The notes under the pieces: generated by a model
The model's input: only the letters and a program-made list of their open reading frames with translations
Database searches by the model: none
What the model was told of the DNA's origin: nothing
Shown here: piece by piece, positions 1 through 6,303 of the stretch
Numbering within the stretch: position 1 is the first letter of the stretch
How the letters are laid out: every line of letters begins with the position of its first letter
NCBI GenBank assembly: GCA_021816505.1
Contig: JAKAXS010000111.1
Span: 1 to 7,959 of the forward strand
DNA length: 7,959 bases
Reading direction: 5' to 3'
Source: Pseudomonadota bacterium
GTDB taxonomy: Bacteria > Pseudomonadota > Alphaproteobacteria > Rhizobiales > Hyphomicrobiaceae
Program-made: the position numbers and the translations under genes

Positions 1-6
1 GAGGTG

Positions 7-459
7 TCAAACATTCTTCCCTCCCACGTTTTCGCTGCGCTCTACCGCAATGGACAACGAGTCCGGGATCTTCGCCGGCAAAGTGGTGATATCGTAGTAG
101 GTGGCATCGTCGGAAACATGCGCGAGCGCACGCGCGGCTGAAGCGATCCAGCCAGAAATGTCACCGCGAGTAACGCCGATAGCCTCAACGGCATTGAGCA
201 TCGCGAGTGTCAACTCGCCTTCGAACGTGACCGAGAAAGTGAGATTATAGGCTAACCCATCAACATCGCCGCAGTTGGTGAAGGCAGCGCTGATGTCCCG
301 AAGCTCGAATTGCTCACCGGCATTGCAGTACCGAGTAACGATACTGACTGCCTCGGCCACATCGGTATCGCGGTTATAGTGAAGCTCAACGTCCAACTCG
401 AAGCCCGTACACCACCAGGGTAACTCGTTGTCGTTAGCGGCGTTTGCTTTAGTGACCAT
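7..459 (-). CDS. Hypothetical protein, 150 aa, unrecognised
   Basis: I do not recognise this protein. The open frame extends upstream to a TTG at 495, but the ATG at 457-459 is the better start because GGAGG sits 5 nt before it (465-469 on this strand). The N-terminus (MVTKANAANDNELPWW) has the AANDN stretch often seen in rhizobial proteins. The rest is acidic and probably soluble: there is no signal peptide, no membrane segment and no obvious catalytic motif. Alternating polar and hydrophobic runs around residues 55-90 (for example LTFSVTFEGELTLAML) suggest beta strands followed by a helix. It lies 115 bp downstream of the 276-aa gene on the same strand and may be co-transcribed with it, although it has its own ribosome binding site. 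The stop codon falls 6 bases from the window edge. I am confident it is coding; its function is unknown. Confidence 0.7.
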   Translation of the reverse strand: MVTKANAANDNELPWWCTGFELDVELHYNRDTDVAEAVSIVTRYCNAGEQFELRDISAAFTNCGDVDGLAYNLTFSVTFEGELTLAMLNAVEAIGVTRGDISGWIASAARALAHVSDDATYYDITTLPAKIPDSLSIAVERSENVGGKNV

Positions 460-464
460 GTCGG

Positions 465-469
465 CCTCC
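465..469 (-). promoter_or_regulatory. Ribosome binding site deciding the start at 459
   Basis: The minus strand reads GGAGG, then a 5-nt spacer, then ATG. The longer reading from TTG at 495 has no comparable purine-rich sequence in front of it. This favours the 150-aa product over the 162-aa one. Confidence 0.65.
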
Positions 470-574
470 ACAATTGCTGTTTGTGGTCGGACCAATAGCT
501 CACTCGAGCCGCTTGTGATCAGGGGGGAAAATCGACTGAGCTCGCACCCCCTATTCTTCTGCTTGCGGAATTAT

Positions 575-1405
575 TTATGCGATGCAGGCCTTGTGACGAA
601 GGCACTCGGAAGTCATCTGCGCTTGCCTGTATGAATCTTGGATGCTGTCTCGATCGACAACGAAGTCAGTGCGCTCAACCTCGAAAGCCTTCACAATCTC
701 GGGCCAAGAAGCATCCACCCGCTTGTCGGCCTCACCAAATGGATGGCGCGCGTCGAGCAGTCGAAGATACCTTGGGTACTTTTGGGGGTGAAGTTTGGCC
801 ATGCGCCCCTGCCAATATCTGTTCTCGTCCGTTGAGTGTTTATTGAACAGCATACGCAACTGCTCGAACTGACGGTCTATAGGCACGTCGAGCGTGAGCG
901 TGCAAACGAGAGAGTTCGAGTATCTCCAGCGCTCGATCAGTGACCAAAGGCGGTCATCAACCACATCAGAGCCTGCTGGTCGAAAAATTGCGATATGGTC
1001 AGTGAATTGTAGATCAACCACATTTACCTCGTAAGAGCGCAGGCATGGGTTGATCATACGGTACAGAAGAAAATCTTGGGCAGTTAAGGCATCATCATCG
1101 TCATCAGGTAGTGGCCGCTCAATCGCGAACGCGGTCCATGCGGAAATGTAATGTCGGCTACGCCGAAGAAACTCCCACCTCCACTGAGCTTCGGTTAGCG
1201 CCTTGGCATACTGGCCTGCGTATCTCCATTCGGGCAATCGGAGGGGGTTGTTGGGATCGATTGCGCCGACGTAGTCAATGTAATGACCACAGTCCTTCAC
1301 GATCTCGCTCATGCTCTTCACCGCAAAGCGACCACCATACTGATCTGACAGCATCAGGTCATTCCACAGCGAAACGAGGGTCAATATTCGGTTGATCCTT
1401 TGCAC
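575..1405 (-). CDS. DUF6499-like regulator-type protein, 276 aa
   Basis: Two blocks resemble the 'transcriptional regulator-like' DUF6499 family common on alphaproteobacterial integrative elements and plasmids. Residues 59-91 (EWRYAGQYAKAL, then WEFLRRSRHYISAW) match that family's pattern 'W...Y..L......WEFLRR...Y...W'. Near the C-terminus, a stretch at about 172-218 (LTLDVPIDRQFEQL, then YPRYLRLLDAR) followed by SWPEIVKAF recalls the usual ending 'P...QL...YLRvLDAR..G.s..EIA'. No classical helix-turn-helix is obvious by eye, so DNA binding is a family-based inference. An acidic run of five Asp lies at 101-105. The start is uncertain. The longest frame begins at GTG 1405 without a clear Shine-Dalgarno, and ATG 1354 and ATG 1312 are alternatives; all keep the conserved blocks. 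The 150-aa gene follows it on the same strand. The family match comes from recalled patterns, not a search. Confidence 0.6.
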   Translation of the reverse strand: MQRINRILTLVSLWNDLMLSDQYGGRFAVKSMSEIVKDCGHYIDYVGAIDPNNPLRLPEWRYAGQYAKALTEAQWRWEFLRRSRHYISAWTAFAIERPLPDDDDDALTAQDFLLYRMINPCLRSYEVNVVDLQFTDHIAIFRPAGSDVVDDRLWSLIERWRYSNSLVCTLTLDVPIDRQFEQLRMLFNKHSTDENRYWQGRMAKLHPQKYPRYLRLLDARHPFGEADKRVDASWPEIVKAFEVERTDFVVDRDSIQDSYRQAQMTSECLRHKACIA

Positions 1406-1437
1406 GTCAGGATATCAACGCCCGTCTTGCCTCAATG

Positions 1438-1495
1438 AGGCCGCGTCACTTTGCGAGACGCCACCGGTCGGTGTTTGGCCGATCCAACGCGGCCT
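1438..1495. repeat. Nested inverted repeat (9-bp outer arms, 5-bp inner)
   Basis: AGGCCGCGT (1438-1446) is a perfect inverted copy of ACGCGGCCT (1487-1495). Inside the 40-bp spacer, CACCG (1462-1466) pairs with CGGTG (1469-1473) around a centre only 1 bp from the outer centre. The right arm overlaps the stop codon of the reductase remnant. The element also lies just upstream of the 276-aa gene, so it could be a transcription-end hairpin for the remnant or an operator for that gene. There is no U-run on either side to make a classic intrinsic terminator. A 9-bp match at this distance could occur by chance in about 8 kb of GC-rich sequence. Confidence 0.3.
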
Positions 1496-1601
1496 AGCTT
1501 TCGTTGGACGTTCCAATCGCATTTAACCGGAGCAGAACGTCATTGGACAAGGTCAACTCTGCTGCAGCTAGGTTCTCCCTGAGGTTTAGCGCTACGTCCG
1601 C
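1494..1601 (-). pseudogene. 3' remnant of an aldo/keto reductase-like gene
   Basis: Immediately after the TGA that ends the soxC-like frame, the same frame stays open for 35 codons and ends at TAG 1494-1496. The peptide contains LRENLAAAELTLS followed by DVLLRLNAIG. This has the shape of the C-terminal helix region of aldo/keto reductases, typically '...L.eNl.Aa...Ls.e.la.Ld.i'. No start codon context or upstream reductase sequence precedes it, so it can only be a decayed 3' end. In the family, this C-terminal segment packs beside the TIM barrel and has no activity alone. The assignment rests on a short stretch recognised by eye, so it is moderate; other NAD(P)-dependent oxidoreductases with a similar tail cannot be excluded. 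Confidence 0.5.
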
Positions 1602-1952
1602 TCACAGGCCGTTGGGAGTGATTATTCCATCCAGTTCCTGCAACGGCGTCCTGCTCCAGGCCGACGTCATCTGCTTGGTTTCGCCTTGAGGAATGTTCCT
1701 GATGACCTTGCTCTCAAACGGTGATGGCTTGCCATAGGGCTCGCTACCGTTGTTTGCGCCAGGCTCCTTCATCCACTTCGGAACATTGGGTGGCAGGTTG
1801 CTAGGTGCAGCGTCCTCAGCGACCGCTTCAGTGCTGGCGCCGGCGACTACGGCCATTCCCGCAAGAGCCGCGCCGCGTTTCATAAATGCGCGCCGGTTCT
1901 GCAGTGGTGTCTGCGCGCTCGATCGCGATTGTTGGAACGCGTAATCCGTCAC
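1602..1952 (-). pseudogene. soxC: 5' remnant of soxC-like sulfite dehydrogenase, Tat signal
   Basis: An open stretch of 116 codons from GTG 1952 reads as the N-terminus of a SoxC-type sulfite dehydrogenase. SoxC is the periplasmic molybdopterin subunit of SoxCD, which works in thiosulfate oxidation. A twin-arginine export signal is visible: NRRAFMKRG at residues 19-27, a hydrophobic AALAGMAVVAGAS, and a possible AVAEDA cleavage region. It is followed by the family-like mature start PKWMKEPGA (58-66), YGKPSPFESKV (73-83) and SRTPLQELDGIITPNGL (100-116). In SoxC proteins the sequence continues with an HFxRHH-type segment and the Mo-binding domain, roughly 300 more residues. Here TGA (1602-1604) follows at once and the downstream sequence is unrelated, so molybdenum cofactor binding is lost. 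No good Shine-Dalgarno precedes the GTG. No other sox genes are in the window. Confidence 0.7.
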
Positions 1953-1983
1953 CCAAAGAGCTGGTGCGCACGCGTAACTCCTG

Positions 1984-2249
1984 ATGCGAAAGGGATGCGC
2001 GCGTGACGGCAACCGGCCGCTTCCAAACGAGCTTGCCAATTTGTATCGCCTGCATGAGAAGCTTGCGACGCCAGCACCGACGCGGATTGCGTTGTTCGAT
2101 GACCTGCTTGTGGCGGGTGCGCGAGGTTCGTGGCCGCCAAGCGCGTGCTCCAGACGAAACTTCCGGAGACCGAAGTGGTTGGCTTCTTCCTGGCGCGGCG
2201 CGCGCTCCCCGATGCGGCACAGTTCTTCGATGTCCTCGACGATCTCTAA
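1984..2249 (+). pseudogene. Frameshifted 3' remnant of phosphoribosyltransferase-like gene
   Basis: Two plus-strand frames join into the C-terminal half of a type I phosphoribosyltransferase (ComF-like fold). The first, from 1984, contains RPLPNELANLYRLHEKL and IALFDDLLVAGA. The latter is the PRPP-binding loop, following the pattern of hydrophobics, DD, hydrophobics and (T/A)GA. At about 2124-2127 the frame is lost by a net 1-nt deletion (or +2). It resumes as FVAAKRVLQTKLPETEVVG, then FFLARRALPDAAQFFDVLDDL, and ends at TAA 2247-2249. In the family the loop is normally followed directly by this '.F.A...VL...P...vvG.f.ARR' segment. The N-terminal half is missing, and weak traces may reach back to about 1955 in other frames. 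Its TAA overlaps the TAG of the convergent 755-aa gene. The substrate cannot be told. Confidence 0.65.
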
Positions 2250-4513
2250 TTCGTCGTCGGGCTCGGATCCGCCTGGTCTGTGGGTGGGGCCTTCGCAAGA
2301 TAGATGACGCTGTATAGCTCGGCAGGACGTGTAACGTCGAAGCCGACAACGAGGCAATCTTTCGTCTTGGCCATCTCCATCGTTTGCATCGCATGGGCGC
2401 GGATACGCCGATTCCGTTCTGCCCGATCGGCGCAGCGATACCAAACGAAAGCCAGGGCTTGCCGGCGCTGCGGCGGGCCGTTGGCCAGCTGCGCGCTCCA
2501 ACTCATGTTGGGTTCGCGTGATTGCGTCACCTTCGCGATCGACGGTTTGATATTCCGTTCTATGACCTCTTGCTCCTCGAATCCTACCTCTAACAGCCGA
2601 CCTGTCAGCTCCAGCCAGCGGTCTGGACGACGGTCTTCGAGCGCAGTCAGAAGGCGCTGGAAGAGCGGGGTGCGTTTGGGTTTGGGCAACTTCCGGCGGC
2701 CGCCTTCAGATGAGCTGCGCCGATAATGCACGTCGATGTCGCCGGAGAGGCCGTAAATCATGAGGTTGGTGCCGTCGAACTCGGTTTCACCGATGTTGAA
2801 TCCGTTGCGAAGATAGAAGGCCAACAAATCGTACTCATCGGCGACATAAGACGCGTTTGCCTCGAAAGTGCGGCGACGATCGAGATAGTGAACGATCGTC
2901 GCCTGGTCCTTCAGGATTTCGCATACGATGTCGAGATCGCTGAGGCTCATGGTGGGGATCTGGATGGCGTCGGCATCGATGATCTCCGCTTCGACAAGCT
3001 CCGGCCAATGCGAGGACAACGCGCCGATGATGTTGAAGGTAATGTTTGTTCGAATGAAGCGATCGATCCCCAAGGAGTCGATGGTTTCGGTGCCCTTAGG
3101 CGTCTGAAAGGTGTGTTTGCGCCGGTCGCCCTGAAGCAGGTCCATCAAGCGCTTGGACTGCACGGCGGGCTCGACCATGAGCTTTTCGATTTCGCGTTGC
3201 AGACGACGATCGGCGCCGCGTTTGGCGGCATCCGACACCTTTCCCGATTTGGCTTCGAACAGCAGCGCTGTGCGATCAATCAACACGACAATATCGTTCT
3301 CGTACTGCTTGCCGTCGTTGGGATCGATCCAGCGCAAGCTTCGCAAGACGCGCGCGTTCGGGAATGCCCGCTTTAACAAGGCCTCCAGCTCATCTTCCAG
3401 GACGATGGCCCGTGCATCCTCGTATTTCTTCAGCAGCGCGGGATGATCGGCCATGAGCCATTCGAACATCTCAAAGGCGAACGAGAGACTGCTAGCTGGG
3501 CACGGCCAAAACGTGCGGCCTTCCTGCAATCGAATGAACGGCCGGTCCCACACGGGATTCGCCAAATAGAGATGATCGAGTTGGCGATCCTTTAAGTCGC
3601 CAAAAGCGAGCGACCACGCGCAAATCGCGCGTTGCACCGCTACGGCATCGACGCCGGCTGGAACGACCGACGCGATGTCCGACGGCGACAACGTGTAAAT
3701 CTCCGGTAGAAATGCTTCCGCTTGCTCGACCAGGAACAAACGCATGTGTTCTGGCTTCACCGTCCGCTGGGCTTCCGCGAGGATTTCGTCACGGCGCGGC
3801 ACATCTTGCGGAAATGCCGCAAAGTACGCTTTGATGGTTTTGCTCGGCTTATGGGAGCGAATGACGCGATGCCCTAGGCTCCTATACTTATTGAGCCGGT
3901 CTTCAACGAGCTTCAGAAGTTGTTGCAGGGTCTCGAAGAGCGCCGTCGCAGTGACACCGTGCTGATCTGCGAAGGCTGCATCGATCCGTTGCAAGACAAG
4001 CCGGAGATAGCGGTCGAGCTGGTGCGGGTGAAACTCGCCGCGGACGGCCTGCGTGATGCCACGCATCTGGTCAAGGAGCTGGAGGCGTCGCCTAGCCTTC
4101 TCCTCCGTGCCGGGCGGCGTCGCCTTCGTGTCCCGGAGCCGAAAGGCTTCGGCGTTTTTGTCTAGCAGATCGACGACGCGCTGCACGACGTCCGCCACCC
4201 GGCCAGGCTTGGGTGCGGCTGGCAACGGGTTCACGAGCGCGTGGGCCTGCAACAGCTCTAAATGATGTTGCTGGGCGGCTGGCCAGCGTTGATCGTTAGA
4301 CGTTGTCGCCTGTGCTGCATAGAAGCGCCAGCCAAAGCGGGCAAGGATGGCGACGGCGTCATGGTCGCGAAGAATGCTCTGCAGTTCGGTCGTCGTCTCG
4401 TCGTAGACCGCGCGGGCTTTGGCGCCCATGTCATTCAGCGCGGTTGCCACCTCCTCAGGCGATAGCCTGTCGGCAAGCGGCGGGATCACTACGAAATCAT
4501 CATCGTCAGCCAT
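2246..4513 (-). CDS. Large protein with PD-(D/E)XK-like nuclease signature, 755 aa
   Basis: This is the only long intact gene in the window. Residues 372-452 hold a restriction-endonuclease-fold signature: a helix with acidic residues (LEDELEALL, 372-380), then YENDIVVLID (404-413, Asp407), then TALLFEAKSGK (415-425, Glu420-x-Lys422), then a basic helix. This is the D...ExK arrangement of PD-(D/E)XK enzymes and of NERD-type nuclease-related domains. The 370-residue N-terminal region is mostly helical with no motif I can name; WDRPFIRLQEGRTFWPCP (322-339) lies just before the nuclease-like part. The C-terminal 200 residues are also unassigned. I see no helicase or ATPase motifs, signal peptide or membrane segment. 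The ATG at 4511-4513 is the only sensible start, although it lacks a clear Shine-Dalgarno. The gene is divergent from the RES gene and ends tail-to-tail with the PRT remnant. A DNA-cleaving, defence-type role is inference; catalysis is untested. Confidence 0.75.
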   Translation of the reverse strand: MADDDDFVVIPPLADRLSPEEVATALNDMGAKARAVYDETTTELQSILRDHDAVAILARFGWRFYAAQATTSNDQRWPAAQQHHLELLQAHALVNPLPAAPKPGRVADVVQRVVDLLDKNAEAFRLRDTKATPPGTEEKARRRLQLLDQMRGITQAVRGEFHPHQLDRYLRLVLQRIDAAFADQHGVTATALFETLQQLLKLVEDRLNKYRSLGHRVIRSHKPSKTIKAYFAAFPQDVPRRDEILAEAQRTVKPEHMRLFLVEQAEAFLPEIYTLSPSDIASVVPAGVDAVAVQRAICAWSLAFGDLKDRQLDHLYLANPVWDRPFIRLQEGRTFWPCPASSLSFAFEMFEWLMADHPALLKKYEDARAIVLEDELEALLKRAFPNARVLRSLRWIDPNDGKQYENDIVVLIDRTALLFEAKSGKVSDAAKRGADRRLQREIEKLMVEPAVQSKRLMDLLQGDRRKHTFQTPKGTETIDSLGIDRFIRTNITFNIIGALSSHWPELVEAEIIDADAIQIPTMSLSDLDIVCEILKDQATIVHYLDRRRTFEANASYVADEYDLLAFYLRNGFNIGETEFDGTNLMIYGLSGDIDVHYRRSSSEGGRRKLPKPKRTPLFQRLLTALEDRRPDRWLELTGRLLEVGFEEQEVIERNIKPSIAKVTQSREPNMSWSAQLANGPPQRRQALAFVWYRCADRAERNRRIRAHAMQTMEMAKTKDCLVVGFDVTRPAELYSVIYLAKAPPTDQADPSPTTN

Positions 4514-4524
4514 ATCGCGGGCGC

Positions 4525-4548
4525 GTTACCGTTAGTAACTCGAACTAA
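4525..4548. promoter_or_regulatory. Overlapping inverted repeats upstream of 755-aa gene
   Basis: GTTAC (4525-4529) pairs with GTAAC (4535-4539), and TTAGT (4532-4536) pairs with ACTAA (4544-4548). The two dyads overlap and lie 12-35 bp upstream of the ATG of the 755-aa gene, where an operator or promoter-proximal site would be expected. The region is AT-richer than its surroundings. The arms are only 5 bp, so chance is a real possibility. Confidence 0.25.
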
Positions 4549-4808
4549 GACTCTTGGCATAGATCTGTGCAGGCGAGCGGTCCTTCGGTGGGCTCTTCCA
4601 CAATCATATGCAGCACCAAGAGGGGCCGCATTCTTCGGTAGGGCCAGAGCAGGAAACGTAAGATCGCCAAGACTTGCACGCGAATTACTTTTGCGATCAG
4701 CGTACTTGCGGAACGATCGTACCCCGAATGGGACGAGACGCCGGCCCTGGCCAAGGCGGCTCGGCTGCGCGGCCAGCTTACCGCGCAGGAGAGCGTGACT
4801 CGACCAAC

Positions 4809-4816
4809 GGGAGGGG
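4809..4816 (+). promoter_or_regulatory. Ribosome binding site deciding the RES start at 4825
   Basis: GGGAGGGG lies 8 nt before the ATG at 4825-4827, an excellent Shine-Dalgarno at normal spacing. The alternative GTG at 4795 has no comparable sequence and would place this site inside the coding region. The start at 4825 therefore fits best. Confidence 0.7.
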
Positions 4817-4824
4817 CCCGCCAT

Positions 4825-6283
4825 ATGGAATATTCTGATGATGTTGATGAATTGAAGGCTTACCGAATTTGCTGCGACTGTGTCGGCGAGACCTACTTGT
4901 CAGCGAAGATCGAAAAATCTGACAAGCGCGAGACCTGCACCTATTGCGAATCCGAGGATGCGCCGACGATCTCACTCGAAGAACTTTCAGTTGAGATCGC
5001 GGGGGCATTTGATCGTCACTATGAGCAAACCAGCACCGAGCCGGACGGCATCGAATACGCGATGAGCAAAGAGTTCGGGTGGAGCCGACACGGCGATGCC
5101 GTTGCAAATGTGATCTCTGAAGCGGCTATGATAGACGGCGACCCTGCCGAACATGTCCGACTTATCCTGGAACAGGAAAATGACGACTTCGAGCGTGCGC
5201 AAATGGGTGAAGAAGGCCCGTTTGATGACGATACCCACTACCAGGAAGCGGGCATCGACGACCAGGATTTTGCGGCGCGGTGGAAGGCGTTCGAGCAAAG
5301 TCTGAAAACCGAGACGCGGTTCTTCAATAACAACGCCTGTGCGATCCTCGATATGCTTTTCGAAGGCATCGCGGGTGCCAGAGGACGCGAGGGAGCACCC
5401 GTCATCCGCACCTGCGGCGCGGGTTCGGATATCGCGCACCTCTACCGCGCGCGTGTGTTCCAGTCGGAAGGAATGCTAAAGCAAGCGATCAAGTCCCCCG
5501 ACACCGGGATGGGTCCGCCACCCACGCAAGTAGCGACGGCGGGCCGCATGAATGCACGGGGTATATCGGTGTTCTATGGTGCGACCGATCCGGAATGCGA
5601 TTGCCGAAGTGAGACCTCCGGTTGGAAGCCGCGTGGTCATCGCACGCTTCGATTTCCTGCGTCCGGTGCGCCTGCTGGACGTGGCGGCGCTTCAGAGTCT
5701 CCTTGTGACGGGCAGCATCTTTGATCCGGCGCATGCACGGGAGTTGGAGCGGGGAAAGTTCCTTGGCCGGTTGAGTGAGCGCATCACCATGCCAGTGATG
5801 CCCGATGACGAAACCATGCAGCACCTCGTGACGCAGGCGATGGCCGACTACTTGGCCGAGCGCAAGGATCTCGAACTTGACGGCATTCTTTACGATTCCG
5901 TGCAATCCCAAGCCAATGGCCACAACGTGGCGCTCTTTCATCGGGCGGCGCGGTGCGAGGCGATCGAGTTACCCAAGGGATCAAGGGTGCGAAGCGACAC
6001 CTCCATGCAAACGGAAGACGGCTTCGAGCCGGACTACTGGGTGTTGGAAGAGGTGCCGGCCGCCGTCAAGGAGCCGAAGAGGGACGAGGACGGATTTCCT
6101 GACTTCGACGCCTATCCTCGCCTGTGGGATCAAACACCGCAGGACGACCGCACCGTCACGCTGCGTGTGGATGCCAATACGCTCGAGGTCCACGAGATCA
6201 ATGCGGTGCAATTCACAACGAGCAAGTACGAGGTCCGACGGCACCGAACGGAGCGCCGGCCAAACGAACCAGATGACTTCTAA
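4825..6283 (+). pseudogene. HEPN-associated RES domain protein, frameshifted
   Basis: Two frames join into a protein of about 486 aa. Residues 16-41 form a zinc-ribbon-like pair (C16-x2-C19, C38-x2-C41), followed by a helical region to about 195, as in the HEPN/RES N-terminal domain family. The RES domain starts near residue 204 (IAHLYRARVFQS). RES proteins of toxin-antitoxin systems break down NAD+ using conserved Arg, Tyr, Glu and Ser. Here Arg241 (AGRMN) and Tyr251 (VFYGATDPE) are in the first frame. After a break at 5596, the Glu (AIAEVRPPVGS, codon 5606-5608) and Ser (ILYDSVQS, codon 5897-5899) are in the second frame. A net 2-nt loss explains the break: one base stands where one codon is expected. 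As written, translation in the first frame runs on to 5724 with unrelated sequence and gives an inactive product. No Xre/DUF2384-type antitoxin is next to it; an HNH-like gene follows after 20 bp. Confidence 0.8.
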
Positions 6284-6290
6284 ACCCGGC

Positions 6291-6294
6291 GGAG
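6291..6294 (+). promoter_or_regulatory. Ribosome binding site for the HNH-like gene
   Basis: GGAG lies 9 nt before ATG 6304-6306, inside the 20-bp gap after the RES stop codon (TAA 6281-6283). It supports the ATG at 6304, rather than an internal start, as the true beginning of the frameshifted gene and fits co-translation of the two genes. Confidence 0.55.
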
Positions 6295-6303
6295 TTGACT
6301 CAA

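Larger units (their letters stand above)
4514..4824. other. Divergent intergenic region, 311 bp
   Basis: This stretch separates the 755-aa gene (leftward) from the RES gene (rightward) and should hold both promoters, but I could not identify confident -35/-10 pairs. Just upstream of the leftward ATG are two overlapping small inverted repeats, GTTAC/GTAAC and TTAGT/ACTAA. A 6-bp pair, CTGGCC (4747-4752) and GGCCAG (4771-4776), lies nearer the RES gene. The plus frame of the RES gene stays open back to a TAG at 4639-4641 and reads somewhat protein-like (SYPEWDETPALAKAARL). It has no usable ATG, and the RES start at 4825 is well supported, so I leave it non-coding or a possible relic. Confidence 0.5.

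Noticed and set aside
522..551. G6 (522-527) and C5 (547-551) as a terminator hairpin after the 276-aa gene
   Set aside because: The arms are homopolymers with a 19-nt loop and no T-run follows on the minus strand.
1483..1548. Four copies of TTGGA/TCCAA in alternating orientation as an operator or attachment site
   Set aside because: Three lie inside the coding remnant of the reductase and spacing is irregular; 5-6 bp matches of this kind arise easily by chance.
1602..2501. A 299-codon minus-strand open frame read as one protein
   Set aside because: Only the last 116 codons look like a protein (the SoxC N-terminus). The part before it overlaps the 755-aa gene and the PRT remnant in other frames and has low-complexity, Arg-rich shadow composition.
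2726..3376. A 216-codon plus-strand open frame
   Set aside because: It is antisense to the 755-aa gene, whose conserved nuclease core is on the other strand; long antisense frames are expected in GC-rich genes.
4489..4824. A 111-codon minus-strand open frame across the divergent intergenic region
   Set aside because: No ribosome binding site, shadow-like composition and overlap with the starts of both flanking genes; another frame on the same strand is equally open.
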